DNA of 30,604 nt, taken from positions 1 to 30,604 of the forward strand of contig JBAUID010000034.1 of assembly GCA_049680625.1 (NCBI GenBank), given 5' to 3'. A program made the translations under genes and the position numbers. This document shows positions 8,668 through 15,721 of the stretch, piece after piece (position 1 is the stretch's first letter; each line of letters starts with the position of its first letter). The notes beneath the pieces were generated by a model. It made no database searches. It was not told where the DNA came from and saw nothing but the letters and a program-made list of their open reading frames with translations. This stretch comes from JAUIAI01 sp049680625. GTDB lineage: Bacteria; Pseudomonadota; Gammaproteobacteria; Burkholderiales; Burkholderiaceae_E.

Positions 8668-9492
8668 TTAAGCCAGCCCTGCAAGACGCTCTTCATCCGC
8701 CCCACCCGGACGGGACTCGTCATCATCGGCACTGTCGACATCAATTGCGGTCCAGTCTTCCTCGCCGTAAATAGTGGTCAGTACCGAATCGTCCAGCTGC
8801 GCTGGCGGGCCATCAAAGACCACCTTGCCCGCTTGTAATCCGATGATGCGTTGGGTGAACTGGCGGGCCAGTACGACGTCGTGAATATTGATAATCGCCG
8901 GTAGTCCGCGTTCGGCGCAAATCTCAACAATGAGTCGCATGATCTGGCGGGAGGTTTTTGGGTCGAGTGACGCCGTGGGTTCGTCGACCAGCAACAATTG
9001 TGGGTCTTGCTCAAGCGCCCGGGCAATACCCACCCGCTGACGCTGCCCGCCAGATAATGCGTCAGCCCGTTTGTCCGCATGATCAGTCAGCCCAACCCGA
9101 GCCAGCAAGCCAAAAGCGTTGGCCACATCAGTGGCCGGAAAACGACGCAGAAAACTGCGCCAGAAAGAAACATAACCCAGGCGGCCCGACAAGACGTTTT
9201 CCATCACGCTCAGCCGTTCAACCAACGCGTATTCCTGAAAGATCATGCCAATGCGCCGACGCGCCGTACGCAGCTGACTCGAGCCCAGGGCAGTGATTTC
9301 CGTGTCGTCCAGCCAGACCTGGCCGCTGCTGGGTTCAACCAGTCGGTTGATACAGCGGATCAGGGTTGATTTACCGGCACCAGAAGGCCCTATCAGGCCG
9401 AGCACCTGGCCGGCCGGCACTTCAAAACTCACGTCACGCAAAGCCTGATCGCCAGTTTTGTAGGTTTTAGTCAGCCCTTGGACACGCAGCAC
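8668..9492 (-). CDS. phnC: Phosphonate ABC transporter ATP-binding protein
   Basis: This 274-residue ATPase carries all ABC motifs: Walker A GPSGAGKST at residues 35-43, Q-loop Gln86 in FQEYAL, the signature LSGGQRQR from 146, Walker B LLLVDEP at 167-173 and the switch histidine His204 (NIHDV). The FQEYALVERLSVMENVLSGRLG block is typical of PhnC, distinguishing it from amino-acid importers. The start is a GTG at 9492, supported by GGAG five bases upstream. The C-terminal 25 residues (DVDSADDDESRPGGADEE) form an unusually acidic tail beyond the domain. It sits between phnD and the two permeases, separated from phnD by a 98-base gap with a strong stem-loop. Confidence 0.95.
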   Translation of the reverse strand: MLRVQGLTKTYKTGDQALRDVSFEVPAGQVLGLIGPSGAGKSTLIRCINRLVEPSSGQVWLDDTEITALGSSQLRTARRRIGMIFQEYALVERLSVMENVLSGRLGYVSFWRSFLRRFPATDVANAFGLLARVGLTDHADKRADALSGGQRQRVGIARALEQDPQLLLVDEPTASLDPKTSRQIMRLIVEICAERGLPAIINIHDVVLARQFTQRIIGLQAGKVVFDGPPAQLDDSVLTTIYGEEDWTAIDVDSADDDESRPGGADEERLAGLA

Positions 9493-9536
9493 GACAACTC
9501 CGGTGAGTCATATGAAAACAGTGGACAAATAAGTGA

Positions 9537-9562
9537 AGGCGCAGAGCCTAAGCCCTGCGCCT
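9537..9562 (-). promoter_or_regulatory. Intercistronic stem-loop between phnD and phnC
   Basis: Perfect 8-bp arms AGGCGCAG (9537-9544) and CTGCGCCT (9555-9562) enclose a 10-base loop 28 bases after the phnD stop. No uninterrupted T run follows on the minus strand (TTCACTTATTTG), so it is better read as an mRNA-stabilising or attenuating hairpin that lets the binding protein be made in excess of the transporter core than as a full terminator. Confidence 0.6.
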
Positions 9563-9590
9563 GGCGCTTGTCTATTATCGGAACCGTGGA

Positions 9591-10544
9591 TTACTTGCAG
9601 TTGTATTGCACGTTGTTCGCTGCGTCGATCTTACGAATGACTTCCCAGTGACCTTTGAATGTAATTGGTACAAACTGGGCTTCGCCGGATTTACTGAATT
9701 CTTTTTCCAGACTGCTGCCTTTCCACTCAAAAGACTTGAACCCCTCCTGGATCTTGGCCTGCAACTCTGGCTTCAGGTTGTACGCAATGCCGTAACCCGT
9801 GGTCGGAAAGGTTTGTGATTTGTAAATTGAAACGATTTGCTCTTTCTTGACCACATCGCGGCTGAGCATCCGGTTAAGCACAGAGTTCGCAACCGACGCA
9901 GCCGGGTAGTCTTTGTTGGCCACCCCCAAAATTGAGTTGTCGTGTTTGCCCGAAAATACCGGCTCAAAATCTTTGCCCGGCTCCATGTTGTAATCGGCTT
10001 TAAGAATCGCTGATGGTGCTTTGAAACCCGAGTTCGAGGTCTGCGAGGTAAAAGCCATCTTCTTACCCTTGATGTCTTCGACCTTGTTAATGCCAGAGTC
10101 CGGGTAGGTGATGATTTCCATTTCGTAGCCGAAAGAGCCATCAGCACGCGCCATCATGGTGAACGGGCGGAAACCCGCACAAGCCACAGCCAGCGGGTTA
10201 GAACCGGTGTTAAAGCCAGCAATATGCAGGCGCCCGGCCCGCATTGCTTCGATTTGGGCGGCATTGGACTGAACCGGGAAGAACTGCACCTTCTTGCCGG
10301 TTACCTTGGTGAGATGGGCCAGGAAGTCTTTCCATGCCTCAGCATAAACCGCCGGATCTTCCACCGGGGTATAAGCAAAAATCAGCGTCGACGGATCAAC
10401 TTGTTTGCTTGCGTCACTGGGAATATCCGCAATCAGATCACCGTCGGCATCGGTGTAACGGGAATCGAGTTTGAATTCGGCGGCGGCCGTTCCGGCAACC
10501 AACAATGCGGCCGCGGCAGCCAGGGTTGTCAATAGGGTTTTCAT
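9591..10544 (-). CDS. phnD: Phosphonate ABC transporter substrate-binding protein
   Basis: This 317-residue periplasmic binding protein starts with a signal peptide (residues 1 to about 22, LLTTLAAAAALLVAGTAAA). The mature part has the PhnD order: FAYTPVEDPAVYAEAWKDFLAHL, then VQFFPVQSNAAQIEAMRAGRLHIAGFNTGS, then the hinge-side SFGYEMEI and AFTSQTSNSGFKAP. The family binds the phosphonate or phosphite head group through main-chain and hydroxyl contacts in these loops. The start at 10544 has GAGGAG 4-6 bases upstream and leaves a normal signal peptide; the longer frame to 10580 does not. Two cysteines, in VACAGF and the last-but-one residue, could form a disulphide. The exact ligand is unknown, because no C-P lyase, phosphonatase or phosphite dehydrogenase gene is beside it. 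Confidence 0.94.
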   Translation of the reverse strand: MKTLLTTLAAAAALLVAGTAAAEFKLDSRYTDADGDLIADIPSDASKQVDPSTLIFAYTPVEDPAVYAEAWKDFLAHLTKVTGKKVQFFPVQSNAAQIEAMRAGRLHIAGFNTGSNPLAVACAGFRPFTMMARADGSFGYEMEIITYPDSGINKVEDIKGKKMAFTSQTSNSGFKAPSAILKADYNMEPGKDFEPVFSGKHDNSILGVANKDYPAASVANSVLNRMLSRDVVKKEQIVSIYKSQTFPTTGYGIAYNLKPELQAKIQEGFKSFEWKGSSLEKEFSKSGEAQFVPITFKGHWEVIRKIDAANNVQYNCK

Positions 10545-10561
10545 GATGCTCCTCGGTTGGA

Positions 10562-10580
10562 TTGCGATCTTTTGTCGCAA
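10562..10580 (-). promoter_or_regulatory. Inverted repeat just before phnD
   Basis: TTGCGA (10562-10567) and TCGCAA (10575-10580) form a perfect 6-bp inverted repeat with a 7-base spacer, 18 bases before the phnD start codon. It could be an operator half of the phnD control region or a leader hairpin close to the ribosome-binding site. Confidence 0.35.
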
Positions 10581-10616
10581 CTGAACAGGAAGTCTAGAGC
10601 ATTTCCGACCACCAGA

Positions 10617-10649
10617 GACAATCGATGATGCAATGCAATATCGATTGTC
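10617..10649 (-). promoter_or_regulatory. 10-bp perfect inverted repeat upstream of phnD
   Basis: GACAATCGAT (10617-10626) and ATCGATTGTC (10640-10649) are perfect reverse complements with a 13-base spacer, 73 bases before the phnD start. No T run follows on either strand, which argues against a terminator. On the minus strand the inner arm ends in TTGTC, a weak -35-like element, so repressor or activator binding at the phnD promoter is plausible. It does not match the direct-repeat Pho box. Confidence 0.5.
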
Positions 10650-10679
10650 CCGCCCGCCCTGTCCGACCAGGCCAATGCG

Positions 10680-11105
10680 CTATTGAGGCACGGCATCCGT
10701 CCGGTATTGCTCAAGAAATTCTGCACTGGGCTCGATCGGTTCGATGATGTCGATCAGAATGCCGTTTGGATCACGGACCATGAAATGGCGCTGACCAAAA
10801 GCCTCGTCTTTTAACTGGCTTGCCATGTCCAGGCCAAGCTCGGTGAGACGTTCAAATTCCTGCGTTGCATCGGCAACTTCAAAACTCAGTATCAAGCCAG
10901 AGGTGACGCCTCGGTTAGCTTTCGGCACCGTTTCGTGCTCAGCTTGCACAAGTGCCAGATTCACAGCTGGGTCACCGGCTAACTGCAGATGGACGTACCA
11001 GTCGCTGTCGAATGCTGGTTCAAAACCAAAGTGCTGCTGATAGAACGCTGAGCTGGCAGCAACATCAAGGGTCTGGATAACGGGGTAGTACTGGGTGCAT
11101 TTCAT
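10680..11105 (-). CDS. VOC (glyoxalase/bleomycin-resistance) family protein
   Basis: This 141-residue protein has the beta-alpha-beta-beta-beta repeat of the vicinal oxygen chelate fold. YYPVIQTLDVAASSAFYQQHFGFEP forms the first module, and FEVADATQEFERLTELGLD plus FGQRHFMVRDPNGILIDIIEPIE the second. His (QRHFMV) and Glu (DIIEP) of the second module are in metal-ligand positions, but the first strand has Tyr-Pro where metal enzymes usually have His, so the metal site may be incomplete. Relatives are lyases, dioxygenases and antibiotic-binding proteins. GAGGA is 8 bases before the start. It is divergent from a TetR regulator with two palindromes between them, so it is the likely regulated gene. 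Confidence 0.85.
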   Translation of the reverse strand: MKCTQYYPVIQTLDVAASSAFYQQHFGFEPAFDSDWYVHLQLAGDPAVNLALVQAEHETVPKANRGVTSGLILSFEVADATQEFERLTELGLDMASQLKDEAFGQRHFMVRDPNGILIDIIEPIEPSAEFLEQYRTDAVPQ

Positions 11106-11150
11106 CGTGCAATCCTCACAAATTCATAATTGGGGGTAGCCTACTTAGAT

Positions 11151-11167
11151 ACATACAGCGTGTATGT
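11151..11167. promoter_or_regulatory. Palindromic operator 1 of the TetR/VOC promoter
   Basis: ACATACAGCGTGTATGT has perfect 7-bp arms around a 3-base centre. It lies between the divergent VOC start (11105) and the TetR start (11304). ACATACA/TGTATGT half-sites are common for TetR/AcrR-type repressors. The centre is 33 bases from the centre of the second copy, about three helical turns. Confidence 0.75.
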
Positions 11168-11183
11168 TAATGTATCCTAAAAT

Positions 11184-11200
11184 ACATACAGGTTGTATGT
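11184..11200. promoter_or_regulatory. Palindromic operator 2 of the TetR/VOC promoter
   Basis: ACATACAGGTTGTATGT repeats the arms of operator 1 exactly, and both copies are preceded by AT. The TAAAAT at 11178-11183 just before it resembles a -10 element for the regulator, so binding here could close the regulator's own promoter. Confidence 0.75.
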
Positions 11201-11303
11201 CAACCCGATATTGAGCGCTGCCCAACCCCAAATTCTTTATCGGCGCCCGCCAGTCAAACAACAATTCGACGCCCAGGTCTTAACCTGCGTTTCAGAGCTA
11301 AAA

Positions 11304-11921
11304 ATGTCTCAAAAGTCCAATCCACACGGGTCAGCGCCGCCACGCAGAACCAATGAAGCCCGCTCGGCTCACACCCGGCAGGCACTGATCGATGCCGCGC
11401 GTCAACTCTTCATTGATAACGGATTCGCAGCCACCAGCACACCGGAGATCGTGACCATGGCCCAGGTCACCCGTGGCGCCTTGTATCACCACTTCGCGGA
11501 CAAAACTGACTTGTTCAAATCGGTGGTTCATGCCGAAGCACAGGCAGTGGCTCAAGAGATCAATCGCAATGCAGCGCAACCCGAATCGGCGCTTGGCGCC
11601 TTGCTCGACGGTGCAAACGGCTATTTCATTGCTATGGCGAAACCAGGTCGCGCCCGTTTGTTGCTAATCGAAGGCCCTGCGGTGCTTGGGCCAGACACCA
11701 TGAGCCAGCTCAATAGCGACACCAGTACGGCAACCCTGGCTGACGGCCTGGCGCAGGCAATGCGCGACGCTCACGACATCAACGCGACGCCAATAAAAGA
11801 ACTGGCGGAAGTGCTCGGTTCCGGTTTTGACCGCGCTGCGCTCGCGGTTGCCGGCGGAGAATCCGTTGAGCCTTACCAGCAAGCCTTTCGCCTCTTGTTT
11901 GAACGGCTCGTCAGCAAATAG
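11304..11921 (+). CDS. TetR/AcrR-family transcriptional regulator
   Basis: This 205-residue regulator has the N-terminal TetR helix-turn-helix at about residues 25-70: RQALIDAARQLFIDNGFAAT, then STPEIVTMAQVTRGALYHHFADK, ending with the characteristic YHHF-K-LF. The C-terminal ligand-binding half is variable, as usual, and gives no clue to the effector. The start at 11304 is preferred over the upstream ATG at 11193 because that codon lies inside operator 2 and the intervening 37 codons add non-family sequence. The ribosome-binding site is weak. It probably represses itself and the divergent VOC gene. Confidence 0.88.
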   Translation: MSQKSNPHGSAPPRRTNEARSAHTRQALIDAARQLFIDNGFAATSTPEIVTMAQVTRGALYHHFADKTDLFKSVVHAEAQAVAQEINRNAAQPESALGALLDGANGYFIAMAKPGRARLLLIEGPAVLGPDTMSQLNSDTSTATLADGLAQAMRDAHDINATPIKELAEVLGSGFDRAALAVAGGESVEPYQQAFRLLFERLVSK

Positions 11922-11970
11922 ACGCGATAACCGCGGTGTGTTTCGATCGGTGACGATGTGACCCGCTGAT

Positions 11971-12876
11971 TCAATTACCCGCTGGCGTGCCCAACCACTG
12001 AAGCATCAACTCGTTAAAAGCCGCAGGCTGCTCCCGATGAAGAAAATGCCCGGCGTTCGGAATTTCTTCATAGCGATACTCGCCGGTAAAATACTCATCC
12101 TGATTAGTCATCAGCTCAGCACGCAAATCATCGCCACCACACAGGGCCAGGGTCGGTACAGAAATTGGCCGGTTGATTTTCTCGAGCAGATGATTCAGTT
12201 CTGGGTCACCTTTGTCAGGGTTGAGCATGGCACGGTAATAACCCAGGGCGGCAGGCAGAACACCAGGAATACTGAGCGTCGCCTTTATCTCAGCCAGATG
12301 GCCTGGGTCTTTGAAACCGGGGCTTGTCCAGTAGTCCCAGAGATAATCGATGAATGCAAAATTGTTGGCAACAATGGCTTGTTCGGGCAGGTCTGCAATC
12401 TGGAAAAACCACCAGTGGAAAGAACGCTGGATGTGTTTGGCATCGAGCAGGCTTTTTTTAACCTGGCCTGAGTGCGGCACGGCTGCAACTACCGCGCGGT
12501 CAATTAACTCCGGATGGGCGGCAATCAGGGCGTAACCAATAATGGCGCCCCAGTCCTGGCCGATGAAGTGCACCGGGCGAACACTGCGTTGGCCGCTTGC
12601 ACAACTTGCACCATTTGCGCCACTTAGGCAGCGGATAATCTCAGCAATATCTGAAACCAGAGTGGTAATGCCAAAATAGCCGCCGTCGGGCACCTCGGTT
12701 GGCGGATAGCCACGTAAAAACGGCGCGACGGCACGGTAGCCGGCATTCGCCAGGGCCGGCATCTGGTGACTCCAGGTATTTGCTGTGTCCGGGAAGCCAT
12801 GCAACAGCAATACCAGCGGGCCCTCGCCTTGCTCAAGATACGCAAAGTCCAGACCGTTCACGTTCCCGTGATTCAT
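11971..12876 (-). CDS. Alpha/beta hydrolase, epoxide hydrolase-like
   Basis: This 301-residue hydrolase has the oxyanion motif HGFPDTANTW at residues 26-35, a nucleophile elbow GQDWG with Asp108, an acid near Asp250 (CGGDDLRAE) and the base His277 (AGHFLHRE). An Asp nucleophile in a QDWG context is typical of epoxide hydrolases; the haloalkane dehalogenase pattern is similar. A cap domain rich in Trp and Tyr spans about 140-235. Residues 85-95 (SGANGASCASG) are encoded by a 9-bp tandem repeat and form an extra loop before the nucleophile strand. The start at 12876 has GGAG 11 bases upstream. It is divergent from the exported sugar dehydrogenase. It is not a close copy of the hydrolase at 5992-6888. 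Confidence 0.85.
   Translation of the reverse strand: MNHGNVNGLDFAYLEQGEGPLVLLLHGFPDTANTWSHQMPALANAGYRAVAPFLRGYPPTEVPDGGYFGITTLVSDIAEIIRCLSGANGASCASGQRSVRPVHFIGQDWGAIIGYALIAAHPELIDRAVVAAVPHSGQVKKSLLDAKHIQRSFHWWFFQIADLPEQAIVANNFAFIDYLWDYWTSPGFKDPGHLAEIKATLSIPGVLPAALGYYRAMLNPDKGDPELNHLLEKINRPISVPTLALCGGDDLRAELMTNQDEYFTGEYRYEEIPNAGHFLHREQPAAFNELMLQWLGTPAGN
12597..12623 (-). repeat. 9-bp tandem repeat, three copies, inside the epoxide-hydrolase gene
   Basis: TTGCACAAC, TTGCACCAT and TTGCGCCAC follow one another on the plus strand. On the coding strand they give the three-residue units S-G-A, N-G-A and S-C-A. The period is a multiple of three, so copy changes keep the frame. Confidence 0.7.
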
Positions 12877-13004
12877 CGTTTTTTCTACTCCAAGGTCCTT
12901 CTGTTTAAACGATAGTACTGACTTGATCGCAAATAGCACTGAGTGCCATTTTGCCGGGCGCGCCGTACACTATTGAACTTCGGCGACATACCTGTGGTTC
13001 TTCA

Positions 13005-14453
13005 ATGCGAATTGTCTACTCGATACTGCTTGTCTTGTTTGGCGCCCTTAGCGGGCCAGGCATCACGGCCGCGGCTGGGGACACCACCACGGCCACCGCG
13101 CACGACCAACAAGACTTTCCGGCGATTGCGCTGGAGCTGGTTGCTGAAGGTTTGAATGCCCCGTTGTTTCTGGTGGAACCGCCCGACAACAGCGGACGCC
13201 GGATTATTGGCGACCAGATTGGGCTGGCCAGGGTGCTGATGCCAGACGGCAAGATGCTGGATGAACCCTTTCTTGATCTGCGCGATGTCTTAACCCCGCT
13301 GTTAAAAGCTTTTGACGAACGAGGTTTGCTCGCACTGGCGTTTCATCCGCGCTTTGCCGACAACGGATTGTTCTATGTGAACTACAGCGCAAAACGCCGA
13401 TCAGATTCACCGTTTACCGGCAAAACGGCCTACACCTGGCGAATGTCAGAGTTCAAGGTTTCAGCGGATAACCTCAATAAAGCAGACCGCACGTCCGAGC
13501 GGGTCTTGCTCGAGTTCGACTGGGTTAATCGCAAACACAACGGTGGTGGTCTGGCCTTTGGCCCGGACGGTTTTTTATATGTTGGAGTAGGTGATGGCGG
13601 TGGCGCGCACGGGGTTCCCGACATATACGTCGCACCCAGGCCGGCAGCAGCAGATCCGAACCGGCACACTGAAGAGATCCCTGAAGACCCATTCAAGATT
13701 CCGAAGCAGTTTCATCACTACGACCAATACGCACAGGACACCAACCGGCTAAACGGGAAGATTCTGCGTATTGATGTCAATAACGGACACCCCGGGTATG
13801 CCATACCCCCGACCAATATTTTTCGCGGCAAGACAGAAGGTCGTGACGAAATTTACGCCTGGGGTTTTCGCAATCCGTTCCGGCTGTCGTTTGACCGCCT
13901 GGGCAGTGGCGACATGTTTGTCAACGGTGTGGCTGAGTCGTTCTGGGAGACCGTTTACCTGGTTGACCGTCCGGGAAATTACGGATGGGCGATTCGCGAA
14001 GGGACACATTGCTACGATCGTAGCCGCGCATTCGACCCGCCCAGAGACTGCGCCCGACAAGGCGCACTGGGTGAAATAATCCGAGACCCGATTATTGAAT
14101 ACCCAAACTGGTCGGTGATGCGTCGGGAGTCGACAGTCAAAGCCAAACCGCTGGGCACTGCCAATGTGGGTGGATTCGTTTATCGGGGTAAAGCCCTGCC
14201 ACCGCTCTACGGAAAATTTGTTTTTGGCGACTTCAGTGCTGAAATCATGAAACCCTCCGGCCAGTTATTTGTGGCAAGCCCAACCGGCTCCTGGCGGGCA
14301 CCCTGGCAGGTGAGCAAACTCAAACAAATGGATGTCCGCATTCACAGCCTGGGTGAAGACGCCAGTGGTGAGCTTTATGTGCTGACAACCGCACTTGGCA
14401 TACCGGTTGGCAACAGTGGCAAGCTGTGGAAGATAGTGCCGGCAACAAGGTAA
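13005..14453 (+). CDS. Exported PQQ-dependent sugar (glucose/sorbosone) dehydrogenase
   Basis: This 482-residue protein begins with a signal peptide (residues 1 to about 23, IVYSILLVLFGALSGPGITAAA). The rest follows the six-bladed soluble glucose dehydrogenase fold: ERGLLALAFHPRFADNGLFYVNYS, then KHNGGGLAFGPDGFLYVGVGDGG, LNGKILRIDV, EIYAWGFRNPFRLSFD and GNYGWAIREGTHCYD. The His of the KHNGG block and the Arg of GFRNP correspond to PQQ-contacting positions in known enzymes. It oxidises sugars or similar polyols in the periplasm; the substrate is unknown. About 50 residues after the GDGGGAHG loop (residues 205-250) are longer than in the E. coli homologue. The start at 13005 gives a clean signal peptide. 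No PQQ biosynthesis gene is in the window. Confidence 0.85.
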   Translation: MRIVYSILLVLFGALSGPGITAAAGDTTTATAHDQQDFPAIALELVAEGLNAPLFLVEPPDNSGRRIIGDQIGLARVLMPDGKMLDEPFLDLRDVLTPLLKAFDERGLLALAFHPRFADNGLFYVNYSAKRRSDSPFTGKTAYTWRMSEFKVSADNLNKADRTSERVLLEFDWVNRKHNGGGLAFGPDGFLYVGVGDGGGAHGVPDIYVAPRPAAADPNRHTEEIPEDPFKIPKQFHHYDQYAQDTNRLNGKILRIDVNNGHPGYAIPPTNIFRGKTEGRDEIYAWGFRNPFRLSFDRLGSGDMFVNGVAESFWETVYLVDRPGNYGWAIREGTHCYDRSRAFDPPRDCARQGALGEIIRDPIIEYPNWSVMRRESTVKAKPLGTANVGGFVYRGKALPPLYGKFVFGDFSAEIMKPSGQLFVASPTGSWRAPWQVSKLKQMDVRIHSLGEDASGELYVLTTALGIPVGNSGKLWKIVPATR

Positions 14454-14680
14454 GGCCTGCACGACGGAATTCACGACAACCGAACGGCTGTTAGTACTAA
14501 AGCCTCTGGTCATCGACAGGCAACCAGCTGATTTCAGACATAACAGTGCACTCCACATTTCCCGCCCGCGCACCTAAAACCGCATCCGATAATAAAGCGC
14601 GGCCCCCATTAGTCCGGATCATGCGGCCGTGATTAAGCAGCAATTTGTCACAATGATATTCCCTTGCGATCGTCTTAGAC

Positions 14681-15019
14681 TTGTTCGCTGAGACAGCTTT
14701 AGCTCAGAGCGCAGTTCCACAGCAACAAAGAATCACTGTTGGCTGGACACCCGTCGGGCTGATCTTGCCCGAGCTGAACATCCGGGACACTGACGGTCGT
14801 GTGGGGCTGGTACGGATCAAAACCGATAAAGCCCTGAAAAGTATTCCTGTTGTTGTCATGACCACCTCAAAAGACGACAAAGACATCCAGGACTGCTACC
14901 GGGTAGGCGCCAATAGTTACGTGCTCAAACCAGTTAATCTCGAAGGGTTTTTCGACGCAACTGCAGGGCTGCGCGAACATAGGATCGAAATCGTACTGTT
15001 GCCCGAGACCAAACGATGA
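14681..15019 (+). pseudogene. Remnant of an Rcp1-like response-regulator receiver
   Basis: The frame retains the C-terminal two thirds of a receiver domain: VGLILPELNIRDTDG, IPVVVMTTSKDDKDIQDCYRVGANSYVLKPVN, and the terminal EIVLLPETKR. The conserved Thr/Ser (MTTS) and Lys (LKPVN) are present. The first strand and its acidic pair are absent: the upstream residues AETALAQSAVPQQQR have no receiver pattern, and the only start is a TTG without a ribosome-binding site. The phospho-acceptor Asp is replaced by Glu (LPELN). Its TGA overlaps the next ATG as ATGA, a relic of the usual order in which such regulators precede a receiver-kinase gene. I call it a decayed gene; expression of a short protein is not excluded. 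Confidence 0.7.
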
Positions 15020-15258
15020 TCCGCGTACTATCAATTGACGGCAGCCCCGACGATAGAGATTTTGTCAGCGATCTGCTGCGGTCCAGCCCTCAAGCGTATG
15101 AAGTGCCCTCTGTAGTTGACAGTAATGAAGTTTTTGACCATCTTGACCGTCAGGTTGTCGAAGACAACAGCATCGGCATCGAACCAAAGTATCTCAAGTC
15201 GATTTTCACGACGCTGAAGCGCTTATGGAGTGCCGGCCAATACAAAGGTGAGCATGCC
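15016..15258 (+). pseudogene. Collapsed receiver/histidine-kinase gene remnant, in frame with the HNH gene
   Basis: The first 46 codons look like a receiver start (IRVLSIDGSPDDRDFVSDLL), with the usual IDDNPDD altered to IDGSPDD. At about codon 47 the sequence jumps directly to the G1-box region of a kinase ATPase domain (VEDNSIGIEPKYLKSIF, then LKRLWSAGQYKGE). The G1 glycine is Ser, and the G2 box that should follow Y-K-G is missing. The rest of the receiver, the dimerisation/phosphoacceptor domain and the N-box are gone, consistent with an internal deletion. The frame stays open into the YajD-like protein at 15259. Confidence 0.65.
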
Positions 15259-15630
15259 ATGACAAATGCGGATGACCGAATTGTGCGCGAAGCACGGCGC
15301 ACCGCTGACAAAAGGGCGGCGGGATATCGGGCGCTGGCATTGCGAATGTACCCGTGGGTGTGTGGGTCCTGCGCGCGTTCATTTACACATGTAAATCTGC
15401 AGCTCCTGGAAGTTCACCACAAGAACGGCAATCATCACGACAACCCGTCGGACGGCAGCAATTGGGAATTGCTCTGCACGTATTGTCACGAGCACGAGCA
15501 CTCCAAGCTGAAAGACTCAGCGGGGCGGGCGGGACGGGCCAGTGGGTCGGCCCCTTCAACCTTTAATCCGTTCGCCGACCTAAAGGCAGTCATTAAGGCC
15601 CGCCGTGGCGAGAACGACCCTCAGGAATAG
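15259..15630 (+). CDS. yajD: YajD-family HNH nuclease-like protein
   Basis: This 123-residue protein matches the small YajD family: RALALRMYPWVCGSCARSFTHVNLQLLEVHHKNGNHHDNP, then DGSNWELLCTYCHEHEHSK, and the terminal NPFADLKAVI. Two CxxC pairs (CGSC and CTYC) bind a structural zinc, and LEVHHKNGNH with DGSNWELL and HEHEH gives the HNH active site. No substrate has been firmly set for this family. The ATG at 15259 has AAAGGTGA shortly upstream, so it can be translated on its own. The open frame, however, runs back without a stop through the kinase remnant to 15016, so a longer fused product is possible. The Ca2+/Na+ antiporter gene is convergent. Confidence 0.85.
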   Translation: MTNADDRIVREARRTADKRAAGYRALALRMYPWVCGSCARSFTHVNLQLLEVHHKNGNHHDNPSDGSNWELLCTYCHEHEHSKLKDSAGRAGRASGSAPSTFNPFADLKAVIKARRGENDPQE

Positions 15631-15721
15631 TCAGGCAGCAGTAAGAGCCTTAAAGAAGGGCCACCGGCACTCAGGAGCAAACATCCGTTGTACGAAGAAC
15701 CCCGAGCCAGTGAACGCTTTT

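Noticed and set aside
8214..8774. 186-codon plus-strand frame across phnE and phnC
   Set aside because: Antisense to two well-supported genes, with no ribosome-binding site or recognisable domain.
10617..10649. Terminator for the VOC gene
   Set aside because: The stem has no T run on either side, so an operator or leader structure is more likely.
12957..12964. GGCGCGCC palindrome upstream of the sugar dehydrogenase
   Set aside because: An 8-bp GC palindrome occurs by chance in DNA of this composition; nothing around it suggests an operator.
14580..14626. Loose inverted repeat CCGCAT...ATGCGG after the sugar dehydrogenase
   Set aside because: The arms are short, the loop is about 35 bases and no T run follows, so it does not qualify as a terminator or attachment site.
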